NCBI GenBank assembly: GCA_003427395.1
Contig: BFEA01000056.1
Coordinates: 252,825 to 304,543, forward strand
Source of the DNA: Chara braunii
Lineage: Eukaryota; Streptophyta; Charophyceae; Charales; Characeae
DNA length: 51,719 nt
Direction: 5' to 3'
A model generated the notes under the pieces. That model was not told the DNA's origin. It did no database searches and saw only the letters and a list, made by a program, of their open reading frames with translations. Numbering within the stretch: the stretch's first letter is position 1; each line of letters opens with the position of its first letter. The position numbers and the translations under genes are program-made. Positions 34,421-44,646 of the stretch are shown here, piece by piece.

Positions 34421-34924
34421 GCCTCAACGACCCAATCAGTTTGCACACAATACGGCCTTCCTCCCAACCTTCCCCCAGATGCACCCTTATTCGTTTACAG
34501 TCTGCTTTCAAGCAACCAACAAGGTCTGAAACTGAAATTTGCACGCACATTGCTTTATTTCAGTCTGACTTATGTCCTGAAAGTCAAGCCAAGATCAGAT
34601 ACAGGAGTCACACAATACACTCAGTCAAACCATAGAAAGATGTACAGGTAGGGGTTATAGACGGGTTTATAGAAGGAGTCAGGGAATTACCACTCAGTTC
34701 CCTGCCTCCAGGACTCTGCCTGAGCCCCGGCAGAGCTCCCGCAATCGGTGGGGCGAGCCTCCCACAAGGCCTTGGCGCGGGTTACGGGTCACAAGCCCGC
34801 CTGCCGCCTTCCTCTCGGAACCAAAGGACTAGACTTAGAGGAAGAAGGGCAGAAAGAGGAGGTTTAAGTCTCTCAGATTCAAGAAAGGTGAACTCAGACT
34901 CGCTCGAGAGGGCCTTCAAATCTC

Positions 34925-36480
34925 GATGCGCCTGAGGGCCCCGCAACGGCGGCCAGACAGACGAAGTAACTCAGCCTGGTCGAAACTCAAATGCCGAAGT
35001 CAGACTCCCTGACGCTCTCCCGAACAGCAACAATGACCTCTTTCCAGCCGTAACACCGTGGGTTGTGATAACTAGCAGTCGCCGCGGCGGTATACAATAG
35101 TACGCCGCTGTCAACGGGAGTAGTCGCTCGCACACAATTCCCAGTCGCCACCATAACACACAGCTGCAGTCCGCATCAGCCTCGGGAGGTGCAGCGAGTA
35201 CAGCAACACGACGGCTGTATAGTAATCCGCAGTCTTCCCCGCAACTGCACAATCTTCGGTAGCAACAACTGCAGCAGCCTGAAGGGGCGACAGTCCCGCC
35301 CCAGGAGGGGGGTGAGTGGACCTAGAACTAAAGAGTTTCAAAGGCAGAGCAACTCAGACACCTGCTTATCTGATGCTGTCCACGCCAGAACTCGACCAGC
35401 GGCTGTAGTTGACACAGATAGGAGCGAGGTATCCGGTTTACTAAGTCATGCAGGCGGTCCGGCGTGCCAAGCAGTGAGCACACCAGATCACGGTAGCATC
35501 CAAATTCGGTATAATACAGTGGACTCAGATGCCAACTTTGGATACTCCTCAGTCATTCCAGCACCGTATCCGCACTCGCCCTTACCACCTGGCGCCCAAC
35601 AAAAATGGGTAGGCCGCTACTCCTGTTGTCGGCCTTTCATAGATAGGAAGGAGTACGGTCGGTTTCGAGTTGCCCCTCCTACCGAACCCAGCCCTGCCGG
35701 CCGCTTCTTGTCCGGCTCCCCTCCTGGCTGAGTCCCCCGCCGAATATACAACGACTCAGACTCAAAACTCCCCCTTCCTCAGACCTACACCGAACGACTT
35801 TCATCCGACAACGAGCGGACGCAAGCGCCTCGATCAGCCAAAGCACCGTCCGCCGCACCCATCGCCCATTCTCCCTTGTTGTTGGCAAGCCCATATTGTC
35901 CCATGCCGGAGAGGCGCGCGGCTATAGCCGATCCCTGTAACTCACCAACTATGCAAGAATGAGAATGAATCTTCCGCTAGAACACGAAAATATACATGCA
36001 GACCGAAACGAGGAGCAAGGCCAATCGGGGGATGACTACAAGTGGGGTGCAAATAGCGATTATAACGCGAGCAGCGGATCGAGGCGACCAGCGTGACTTC
36101 CCCGATGGGCACAGTCGCGGGGCTGAGCCGAAACATGCAATACCAAAGTTCCCTTTGCCAAATATCGGGGGGGGGGGGGGTTAACCGCTGTCCAACCACG
36201 TATACAGAGGGGTTGACACAGACTACCTGCATCGAAGGGATAGGCACCACACTGGGCAACAGGTAAGTCTCCAACTCGCGACTGCCCTCATGCCACCTTC
36301 ATCGCTCTGAACGAGCAAGAATCGAAATGAATCTATCGCTGGAACCGGTCTCGATAGATGCGCATCGCGGCCCTGTCGCCCATCTGCCTTCACATCACGC
36401 AGCTCCCGTCACTGGTACCAATCAACCAACTAACCTATTGCCAAAACTAACGTCGCCATCACGTTCGCAATGCCTTAAAA
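34925..36480 (+). repeat. R1-associated internal region, copy b
   Basis: Shares islands with 5420-7100 in the same order: GCCTGAGGGCCCCGCAA, the TGCCGAAGTCAGACTC-like segment, CTTCCGCTAGA, TCCAACCACGTATAC-like and GAATCTATCGCTGG. Short frames (for example 35,189-35,731) have no recognisable domain. Several CAGGTAAGT-type strings occur (for example ~36,260) but no gene model is convincing. Confidence 0.6.
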
Positions 36481-36894
36481 CCCCAAACTGACTTCCTCCC
36501 TCGCCCGTTTTCGCCCAGAAACGGGCGAGTTATCTCCTTCCTCGTCCGCTATTTTAACTTGCCGCCACGACTCCACGCACCCCCTTTCTCACCTATCTCC
36601 CTAACCTTTCCCTGACTTACGATTCTGACCCCGTAGTTCAACTCGCCCGGTATCACAATCCCCGTAGCCACCTCTTCCGCACTCAAATCTACCAACGATC
36701 GCGTGGACCGTGTCCTCTCCGCTCCGACTTACTTATCTGCCCGCCATCTCCATCCTCGTTCACCCTCTGCTATCGCCGGTATTGACGTCACCACGGTGGT
36801 CGCATTGTGACTCTGACAGCGCGGGGGTTGGTCCGAATAGTAGTACAACAAAAATCAGCCGAATAGAACCCGTCGGCCTCTATTTACGTGCGCC

Positions 36895-36966
36895 GCCTCC
36901 GCCTCGTGCCGGGCCACGACAACCTTCTTTGTATCGTTCCGATCTTTACCGATGCCCCGAAGGACT
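36895..36966 (-). ncRNA. U6 snRNA-like sequence 1 (degenerate)
   Basis: The minus strand reads GTCCTTCGGGGCATC, then GGAACGATACAAAGAAG and TGGCCC, parallel to U6: the 5' stem, the GGAACGATACAGAGAAGATTAGCATGG region with an altered ACAGAGA box, then divergence. It is too diverged for a functional spliceosomal RNA. No T-run terminator or USE/TATA was identified. Confidence 0.6.
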
Positions 36967-37037
36967 TTCCGCCGGGGCGGTCCCCCACGCTACCTTTTTG
37001 CCCTTCGCCCCCGCCTAGCCTAAATCACGTCGGGTTC

Positions 37038-37127
37038 ACTCCCGGATGCTCTCATATCATCTTTACGTAGGGGTCATGCTAATCTTCTATGGATCGCTCC
37101 AATTTTAACGGATGCCCCGAAGGACTA
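37038..37127 (-). ncRNA. U6 snRNA-like sequence 2 (best copy)
   Basis: The minus strand shows GTCCTTCGGGGCATCCG, TAAAATTGGAGCGATCC, then TAGAAGATTAGCATGACCCC and TACGTAAAGATGATATG. This follows plant-type U6 almost end to end, with the AGC triad region (GATTAGCAT) kept but the ACAGAGA box changed to CATAGAA. It is likely a pseudogene or U6-derived repeat. Function of a real U6: catalytic core of the spliceosome. Confidence 0.78.
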
Positions 37128-37228
37128 AATCGAGGTCGCGCCCCACAACATCCCCATACTGCCCTGCCTTTTCCCTTCCCTTCTATGCGCCCCTAGTCCG
37201 TCTTACGTCCAGGTTCACCCCCGGGTTT

Positions 37229-37303
37229 TGTCTGCAGCACCCCTTGCACCGCTGGCCATGCAAATCCCCTCCGCATCGGGCCGATCTCATTCTGAATGAC
37301 TTC
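37229..37303 (-). ncRNA. U6 snRNA-like sequence 3 (very degenerate)
   Basis: The minus strand keeps GATCGG, GATGCGGAGGGGATTTGCATGG-like and GTGCAAGG parts in U6 order. Spacing to copy 2 is ~170 bp, close to the ~162 bp between copies 1 and 2, which supports a tandem unit of U6-like sequence plus spacer. Confidence 0.45.
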
Positions 37304-38600
37304 CAGCCAGGGTAGTACCCGGCAGCCTTTCGAGATTCGAGTAGCCCACGCGCCCTAGCACTTTCCTGCCTCGTTGGCGTCACTCATGGTGTCGGAGGGC
37401 ACGACTTCCCGACCCTCCTCTGTGTACCAAGCCCTGCTTGGTACCAGTTCTTGTACCAGCTCCCCGTTTTGATGTTCCAGCCTGTAGATATATCCTGGAC
37501 CCCTGTTGTCCCTAGCACCCAAGCTGCGCCTTGGCATGGGCCAGTCCCAGTGGCAGTACCCCCGACAAAAAGGGGTGCGCCATAGGACTTTCGTTGGTCC
37601 ACTCAGGCTCGGCGCCCTGCTGTACAGCAGAGCACGACCGGCCTGTGGCCGTGGTGGCCGTCGGGCTCGCCCTGGGACGCGGAAGTAAAAGGACTGGCGC
37701 GGTCTTTTCTGTCGTGCGCCGAAATCCCTTGTACAGGGTTATGGGTTAGGTGCACGAAGTAAAGAACGCTAAAAAGAGAGGAAGCAAAACGCCGAATTTG
37801 AACTCGCTTTAGTTCGGGGAAAATCCAGCGGCTTCGGGCCACTGTGATGTTACAATCCCCTTTCCATTTTTGCTTACTGATTGTTATTATTATTATTATT
37901 ATTAATGTTATTACTTAATTTCCCAAATTTTCAGTTACCCGCCTGTCGGTCTGTCACTTCGCAGGGGAGGCCGTCGATTCGGGTTTTCGAACTGCAACTG
38001 CGGCCTTATGGCCTGGGGCTCTACTTCCCCCTTGTATATCGCCTGTATTAGACTCGTTCGTCCGAACCCTGTAGCGGGACCCCGATGGCCAGGTAAAGAG
38101 GCAGATACAGTAAGGACAAAAAGAGAAAAGAAAAAGAAAAAGAAAAAAACATGGTAAAAGAAAAAAAAGGAACGAGAAAGATTGAAAGTCGGGTGCAAGA
38201 TTTGTGCGTGAATGTGGATCGCTGTTCAGGCAAGGGTGCTGCGCGGAGAAATTCTGGGACGCCACCCTTTCCTTTTCAATGATTAATATTATTATTATTA
38301 TTATTGGTATTATTATTATTACTTTATTACTATTTAGCTTTCTAAATTTGGTTTTCAACCTGTTGGCTTATCGTTTCGCGGGAAGCCAATGGTTCGAATT
38401 TCGAAGCCAACAGTCCGTAACCTAAGTAGGCCGACCTTGCATATACTATCCGCGGGTGAGCCATGATCTGGCTCCATGCGATGAGACCCCAAAAGAAGGG
38501 TGACCTGCGGCCGCATCAATAGGAGGCCTATCACCCCCCTGTGGAGGGTCATAAGCCCCCTCCTTGCCATCGGACATGGGTACCCGATGAAGATGGGTCT
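37304..38600. other. unassigned region with duplicated (ATT)n-linked module
   Basis: A (ATT)n tract followed by TTTTCA(A/G)NN(C/T)TG, a CGCGGGAAGCCAATGG-like part and a TTCGAA-type string occurs at ~37,880-38,000 and again at ~38,285-38,410. A perfect 8-bp inverted repeat, GTACCAAG/CTTGGTAC, lies at 37,424-37,444. Short frames look composition-driven. No tRNA or protein is supported. Confidence 0.45.
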
Positions 38601-38854
38601 GCGCTGCTATTTAAAAACGGAGAAGTGACTTCTAGTACTCCGTTATGGGACCACGGCGCAAAACCTGCAGTCATATTGCTGGGGTCTGGGACTGACAAGT
38701 GAGAATTTAATACGTGATCGACCGTTGGGTTCTGGGTTGAGTATGAGTTTTTTGAAAGTTAATTATTAATCTATTGTTTTAAAATTCTTGAGAAGCGGTA
38801 GAGTCTGAAAAGGAATAATGAAAGTTCCTCGTTCAGAACGCAGAGAGAAAGCCC

Positions 38855-38861
38855 TATAAAA
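38855..38861 (+). promoter_or_regulatory. TATA box upstream of Ty3 element
   Basis: CCCTATAAAAGGGAGAGGG is a strong TATA match on the strand of the Ty3 ORFs, 1.6 kb before the first small ORF. It may be the 5' LTR promoter. No matching 3' LTR copy was found by eye. Confidence 0.45.
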
Positions 38862-39199
38862 GGGAGAGGGAGTTGAGATATCGTCTGCGGCCAGTCGCCT
38901 GGTGGTATAGTCTGTACTGCGAGTTCCTGTGGGGAGTGGTCTACTATAGGAAGTCTACGATTTAGTGTTGTGTTGTCCATCAAACGGGGCAAGCTATTCT
39001 GAGTGGCAATGGCACTACACGGTTATAGGCCTGGCTGTTGGCGGCACACGGTGCGCTGGGTTCCAGTGTCGGGTGAAGGCCCTCTGATTACGACGGCCCT
39101 TAACTATGATGGGGGAGAAGTAGTCCGACTGAAGGTCTGCATAGAAGGGGGGATCGACACGCGTGTAGAGAGGGCGCGCAACAGGTCAACAAGAAGGGA

Positions 39200-40450
39200 C
39201 GAGAGCTAAAAGTACGGGTGTGAGATGTTGACGTCAACTNGACAGCANNGTGTGAAGCGAAGTAGGACGTGAGCTTGCAGAGTGCGGGGATGTCAACTGC
39301 TTCTTGCATGCTCNTGTNAAGTGTCGGCACTTGTGTGTCAGTTGTTGTCTGCACACTCAAGTGACATGGCTACTNCTGNCGCGAGGACGACAGCATAAGA
39401 NTGAAGGGGGNGCCTGTCNGAACCACGTGAGAAGAGTCCATTAAGGGAAGTTGGTTTGCAGGGTGTGGGGTAGGCTGCTACTCGCTCCGTTTGCCGCGTG
39501 CTAAGCGAGGTTACTCCCTGTCACGGATGCGGGTCAGCAGCTTTTCACTAAGGCATGGACTATAATCACCTGGTAATTAGTGCGTGACCAGTGAGAAGCC
39601 GAGTTAGTGCTTGCGTGAACAGGGGGAGACTCGACTCATCTACTATGATTGGCGTATATGTGATATGTATGGTCGTGAGGAGGGAGTCGTGTGAGGACTG
39701 ACAAGAAAGAGGCTTGAGCGAGGGCTCGAGAGTGCAGGTGACAGAACGAGTGGGATAACTCAAGGAGGTCTACGCGCGTAAGCTCATCTTCACGTCAAAG
39801 GGTCCGAGCAAATGGCAGTCCGTGACCGAGTCAAACGCTCAGTGAGATGAACATTGGGGTTCTCCACCAGAAAGGATGTCCGAGTTATAAAGACGTGTGA
39901 GAGAGGTTCTGCTTACCGGTTGGCGTATTCGCGCTGATGATCATCTGCTTTCCATCACCCTCAAGTGGTTTCCAGGAGGCAACAGAGAAAACAATCAAGG
40001 ATCGTTGACACGTCTTCTGATATNACTGCCATGGTTGAGCCTTCAAATAAGATGCTGGCTTGTACGAAATATGATCCCTTTTGTTCTCACTAGTTTTAGT
40101 NCCCCTCTTAGTTCGAGTAAACGGTGCGATTGATTGTCATTGACGGATCATGTCGCATAGTGACAAAAGAAAATTAACTTCCTCAGCAGACTGTATAAAT
40201 AAGCGATTAAGGGAGTGGCCTCGGTTTGTAACAACGTTTGATAGGGCGATCAATGGATAGATATGCGGAAAACTCATCTGAGCAAGCCGCCACTAGCGAA
40301 TCGTCCACCAGTTTGTTGTAAACCTCTTACTGGGACCCTGCTGTAGTCTTTTGTTAGGGACTCTTATTTGCAGTTGACTGGTACGAGGCACAGAGTGCAG
40401 ATCTTCTGGCTCGAGATTGACGACGGAAAACCGAAAAAAAGAAGAAGGGG
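39200..40450 (+). other. non-coding leader-like region with ambiguous bases
   Basis: No ORF is supported. At least eleven single N calls occur between 39,240 and 40,101, suggesting mixed reads from several element copies collapsed here. Confidence 0.5.
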
Positions 40451-40453
40451 GAA

Positions 40454-40675
40454 ATGGAGGACGGTGATACAGTTAGAGTGACTTGTTCGTTGCATCAGGT
40501 CATAGCAAGGGACTGGAGGGAGACTGCAACTGATGACTATAATCACCAGACTACCATCATGATGGAGCATGCGTTGACACTCGTGAGAAACCATACGAAA
40601 ATTGAATATACCTATTACCTGTATGACAGAAGCGGAAGACTGTGTGCAACCATCTCCTCTATGGGTTCTGTTTAG
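40454..40675 (+). CDS. small ORF of Ty3 leader, unknown
   Basis: 73 codons, MEDGDTVRVTCSLHQVIARD at the N-terminus and YTYYLYDRSGRLCATIS near the end. No domain is recognised. It lacks the hDhRxY core of the downstream ORFs. Conservation in other element copies would be needed to call it real. Confidence 0.35.
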   Translation: MEDGDTVRVTCSLHQVIARDWRETATDDYNHQTTIMMEHALTLVRNHTKIEYTYYLYDRSGRLCATISSMGSV

Positions 40676-40849
40676 GAGGCAAGGAAAACCATTTGCAGGT
40701 ACAAGTAAAACGAAATTGCACTGGGCAGGAAGTGAGTAGGATAAGATTGGATCAGGTTGTAAACTAGTAGTTACCAGAAGTACTGCAAACCTGCAAGACA
40801 CGAGGATAAATGACAAGCTGTTATAACATGGTAATCACCGACAATTCAG

Positions 40850-41060
40850 CAACTCATAAAATAATCAGCATTTGGCTCAGCGACCAATAATTTCAACAGT
40901 AATCAGTTTTTTTTTCAGTTTTTCAGCAATCAATTTTCCGAGTAATCAGTTTTTCAGCAATTATTTTCCAAGTAATCAGTTTTCCAGCAATCATTTTCTA
41001 GCAATCAGTGTTCAGCATTAGTCATCAGCGTTCAGTTTTCAGCTTTCAGTTGTCAGCAGA
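40850..41060 (+). repeat. CAGCAATCAGTTTT tandem-like low-complexity repeat
   Basis: The phrase CAGCAATCA/AATCAGTTTT(T)CAG recurs about nine times just before the first hDhRxY ORF. A related TTTCAGCA-rich stretch lies after the integrase (~50,320-50,440). Confidence 0.7.
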
Positions 41061-41134
41061 CACCTTTCTGCAATCTGTTCGGTAACCTGTTCCAAAAGGG
41101 ACCATCTGATCAGCTTGTACTGACAAGGGTACTC

Positions 41135-41602
41135 ATGAGCACAGTTCAGTCTACGTCGGTTAATGAGTCAGTACTGACCAACCTCAATCGGATCTCATGC
41201 AAAGAGACATTTCATTATCAATATGTTAGTGTCATTGGTTTCAGACAGAGAGATCTGTCAATCTTCGTTGTCCAGACCAGTTTTGTTGATGGCACTATCC
41301 ATGATCTGAGGCCTTACCTGAAGAAGGGCAAGGAGACTCATGAGCTTTTCGATCCGGTCTGGATCTCAGCCACCGAATACCTTGAGCAGAGAGAGAGGGA
41401 GCTCGATGAGAGTGGCACTACGTTGATTCGTAGCTTCGGGCCGATGCTTTATACTGACTATCCTAGGCCTCCAGTTCCTTCTCTTTTCACAGATGGCACA
41501 AGTTGGCTAGATGTGATCGGTTTGGCAAAAAGGTACATCTCCCCAGCGGTTATCGACATTGAGGCGTTGACTGAGCCCACTGAGTATCCCTACCCCAGAT
41601 GA
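41135..41602 (+). CDS. accessory ORF A1, hDhRxY family
   Basis: 155 residues, intact. N-terminal helix-like NESVLTNLNRISCKETF, a central beta-rich part ending in IHDLRPYL (H56-L62), a charged helix (YLEQRERELDESG), and a Pro-rich YTDYPRPPVPSLF. The same order (S-K-E-T-F, h-D-h-R-x-Y, charged helix, Pro-rich end) is seen in A2 and A3, so these are paralogues. I recognise no known family. The position between leader and gag, on the element strand, suggests an element-encoded accessory protein; function unknown. It is the only copy without an internal stop other than A3. Confidence 0.7.
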   Translation: MSTVQSTSVNESVLTNLNRISCKETFHYQYVSVIGFRQRDLSIFVVQTSFVDGTIHDLRPYLKKGKETHELFDPVWISATEYLEQRERELDESGTTLIRSFGPMLYTDYPRPPVPSLFTDGTSWLDVIGLAKRYISPAVIDIEALTEPTEYPYPR

Positions 41603-42614
41603 GGAGTCTTTTCAGTGGATGGGCTACCTACATTGAGGGAGGAGTTTTGCTCCATAGTTAACTACCGTGTTATGTGCCTCGGGTAGTCGTGCTCAGAGCT
41701 TGCTGGCTACAGGTGGCATTTTGTCACGAAGCCTCAGTCTTTGATTGTACGTGGGCGTGGGTCTCGACACCAGAGAAGATCAGTAAAAAGAGATTGAGAG
41801 AGACTGACCAGAGGGATGAGTGAGGACTCTTGAGACGTGCTGACCATGCTCGTTTACATGTACTTTCTGAGATTATTATGAGTTCTCATTCTTCCCTCAT
41901 TCAATTGCCCCTGTCTTTGCTCGAGTCAGTTAGTCTTATTTTCTGCATTATTCTTGCCTGATGATTGCCTCTCAGGACGATTCTGTCACAGTTCTCAAAA
42001 TCAGGTTGATATAATTGATGCATGCATAACATCCCATAATTTTTATGATTATTTATTTGCATGATGTTCAACTGTTACGAATCAAAATAAAAGATTTCTA
42101 AGACCGGGGATTGGCGAAGACCGCAATTGAAGGGTCTCGCTCGAAGCTGGACGCACACAACAGGAAGGGATTTGCATTATTTAATTTATTTTATTTATTG
42201 CAATCACATACAAAATCCTGCGTGACAGCCTGTTGGCTTTCCGGTTGCCCAAAGTGGCCCGACTGGAAAAAGTGCGACAAAAATGGCACCGTTGCCGGGG
42301 ACATGAAAATATTTTCGTGTCTGGAACGAACCTGGGTCATCATTATCTTTGAGCTTTGATTAGGATCTGAGATTTGTTAACATTTTTATAAACTTCAGGC
42401 TAATTTTATTATTCTCATTTGAGTCCCGAACTTCTAGAGAATCACGGTTGCTAACTGTGATCTATTTCTTCCTTGTGTGAGGTACCACACTGAATCGGGA
42501 AAGGAGATTGATATTATTGACTGGAGAGAATCGAGCTTGACATCAGGTATGCCCAATTTTCGCCCAACGTGCTGAAAAGAATCGAAAGGAAGAGAGTGAG
42601 ACGGATCGAGACAA

Positions 42615-42968
42615 ATGCTGGTCAACGATGTTCTGAAAGAATTGTCCAAACTTACCTCAAGAGGAATATTTCCTTACAAATATGAGGCTTGTTGGGATTA
42701 TCACTCTTGTGGTTCAACCATCTGTGTAGTGCTGACTCACTTCTTGGAGGGAGATGTCTATGATATCCGCCCATATGTCAAAGAAAGAGGCAACAATGAT
42801 GGTGATAATTTTAATTGGTTATGAGAGATCGTGATCCAATTTATCTACGATGAAAAGGCAGACTTGATGAATCAAAAGAAGAAAGTGGAGTGGGGTATAA
42901 TGCCAGTAACATACAAGACTGTTCCAATCCCTCCTATACCTGACAGTTATTGTAATGGGAGTAACTGA
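42615..42968 (+). pseudogene. accessory ORF A2, hDhRxY family, one TGA
   Basis: 117 codons with an in-frame TGA at 42,822-42,824. It shares with A1 and A3 the block LSKLTSRGIFPYKYE, the core VYDIRPYVK (residues ~48-56), a charged helix (YDEKADLMNQKKK) and a Pro-rich end (TVPIPPIPDSY). Shorter than A1. About 1 kb of apparently non-coding sequence separates it from A1 (41,603-42,614). Confidence 0.62.
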
Positions 42969-43017
42969 CTGCCTATAATCAACATGGTATTAACAAGAGA
43001 GAAAAGAAGTAGTGGTC

Positions 43018-43461
43018 ATGAGAGCTGAAGAGATTTCAGCAGAAGCAATCAGACAAAGAAGGACAAATTTTGGCAGAGGTTCGGGTCCAATTCAAGAGAA
43101 GATTGAAGGTCTCCTAAGGTCGCTGAATACTCTAAGCAAGAGAGAGACATTTTCATATGAAGTTGTCAGGTATGAGACGGTCGAGAGCGGATGGGATCAG
43201 GAACGATTATATGTACTGACATTCTATTTCACAGACCTAAATGTGCATGACGTAAGAATCTATGTCCCAAAGGAAAGAAGTGTTGATGCAGTGTATAAGA
43301 GATGCTGGGGATTTGCTGAAGAGGTAGTACTGAGAGAGAAAGAGAGGCTTGAGAGGGAGAACAAATGCTTCACTGGGTCGACCCGATTTACTGTCTTTGA
43401 TGGATTCCCAGTCCCTCCTTACCTGATATCAATTTATCTAAAAACAATTGGTATGCCGTGA
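43018..43461 (+). CDS. accessory ORF A3, hDhRxY family
   Basis: 147 residues from ATG 43,018, intact. LNTLSKRETFSYEVV aligns with A1 NRISCKETFHYQY; the core is VHDVRIYVPKE (HDVRIY at 77-82). A charged helix follows (REKERLERENK), then FDGFPVPPYL. Its stop (43,459-43,461) is 10 nt before the ATG of A4, so the ORFs are packed like a polycistron. How a eukaryotic ribosome would reach them (reinitiation, leaky scanning or splicing) is unknown. Confidence 0.7.
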   Translation: MRAEEISAEAIRQRRTNFGRGSGPIQEKIEGLLRSLNTLSKRETFSYEVVRYETVESGWDQERLYVLTFYFTDLNVHDVRIYVPKERSVDAVYKRCWGFAEEVVLREKERLERENKCFTGSTRFTVFDGFPVPPYLISIYLKTIGMP

Positions 43462-43471
43462 TAAAGTTTGC

Positions 43472-44020
43472 ATGGAAAGTGAAGAGAGTCAAAAAAGAAT
43501 ACTCTCAGTAGCCAGGATAACTACTGTGAGGGGTAGACTCTATGAGGTGATAAGGTGTGATAATCCTTTTGTGATCTTGAGGTATGAGACTTGTGAGAGA
43601 GGGCTCATAATATTTCACATCCCAGTGGTCAAATTCCTGAGTACTGGCAGCCTGGACGTACGGATATATGTATCAGCAGGTCTAGAAAAGGAAGATGACT
43701 ACTTGAAGTGTCAGACAGGTGCTTATATTAGTCTCATAAGAACCAAGGAGTGGCTTGAAAAACTAAAAAGAAGAGTAACCTGGGGGAAATAAGTAAGACA
43801 ATTTGAGAGGCTTCCTGAGTTATCGATTGCTAAGGAATTTGAAGGCAGGAGATATTGGATGCCTCTGTTGGAAGCCATTGCTGAGATTGGTAGAGCAAGA
43901 GAAAAAAACTCCACGGTGATGATAAAATCCCTACTCCTGAGTACCTTTGAATACAGATTCGAGGTCCTTGATTATGTCCAACCTGAGATCTACCTTTTAG
44001 ATATTTCTTATGATGATTAG
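43472..44020 (+). pseudogene. accessory ORF A4, hDhRxY-related, one TAA
   Basis: 183 codons including stops; in-frame TAA at 43,790-43,792. ITTVRGRLYEVIRC, then LDVRIYVSAG (residues ~61-70), a basic helix (EWLEKLKRR), and beyond the stop a longer C-terminal part (FEVLDYVQPEIYLLDI) not seen in A1-A3. The stop (TAG 44,018-44,020) is 2 nt before the next ATG. Confidence 0.62.
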
Positions 44021-44022
44021 CA

Positions 44023-44583
44023 ATGTCCAGTTTGAGTAAACAGTTGACACTAGGAGTTGTGTTGGAAGGTAGAGTAGCCAAGGTAGAGGGGACTCTTCAG
44101 ATCTCTGACATAAATCTTTCTACCCTGGATGAGCTTGAGTTTTTACAGCCTTTCTTAGATCGCATGAGAGATTCTGCCTTGAGAATTATCACTGATCAGA
44201 CTGAGGTAAGCTAATTGTTGAAAGTGGTGAAAGTGGGAACTATTGAGAGAGTATCATATCACACTTTTCAGGAACGAGTCTCTCTTGCAAGAAGGATTAA
44301 CAGTGGGCTGTAAACGATGCAATTTGATTATGAGATTATAGACCTCACTCGATATTTTATGATTCGGGGTACTATAAAGGGGTATAATAAAAGATTGAAT
44401 AGAAATGATGAGAGAGAGTTGATTGAAGATTACATTGGAAGGCAGAGAAGGATTGCACTGCCCTTGATCACTACCCAATCGATTATTGCTTATACCCTAT
44501 ATGTACAGAACTCTCAGGGGGTAGAGCAGGTAAGAGAAGAGAGAAAAGAGTCTGTATCTCTTGCGAGAAGAGTGAGAGATTGA
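44023..44583 (+). pseudogene. accessory ORF A5, two in-frame TAA
   Basis: 187 codons in one frame with TAA at 44,212 and 44,311. It is close in length to A4. QFDYEIIDLTRYFMIRGT resembles the A4 C-terminal YRFEVLDY part, and the peptide RVSLARRI near 44,275 recurs as SVSLARRV just before the stop, a small internal duplication. The hDhRxY core itself is not evident. It overlaps or abuts the gag start. Confidence 0.5.
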
Positions 44584-44646
44584 AAAACAGGGGAGAAAGG
44601 GATAAGACTGACAGAGGAAAAGAAGAGGATATCTGGGAAAAGTCTA

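Larger units (their letters stand above)
31300..34920 (+). mobile_element. ~3.6-kb insertion-like block inside the R1b element
   Basis: In copy a, the sequence after R1 passes in ~180 bp to GCCTGAGGGCCCCGC (5424). In copy b the same landmark appears only at ~34,930. The extra sequence contains a TATA-like ACTATAAAAATTT (31,303), a non-coding part, five ~122-bp repeats, and a dispersed hairpin array. No long ORF is present. It could be a non-autonomous LTR element, but its termini are not resolved. Confidence 0.5.

Noticed and set aside
34002-34550. minus-strand proteins sharing LYKFR
   Set aside because: LYKFR is simply the hairpin loop read in one frame; arms change frame and stops occur freely.
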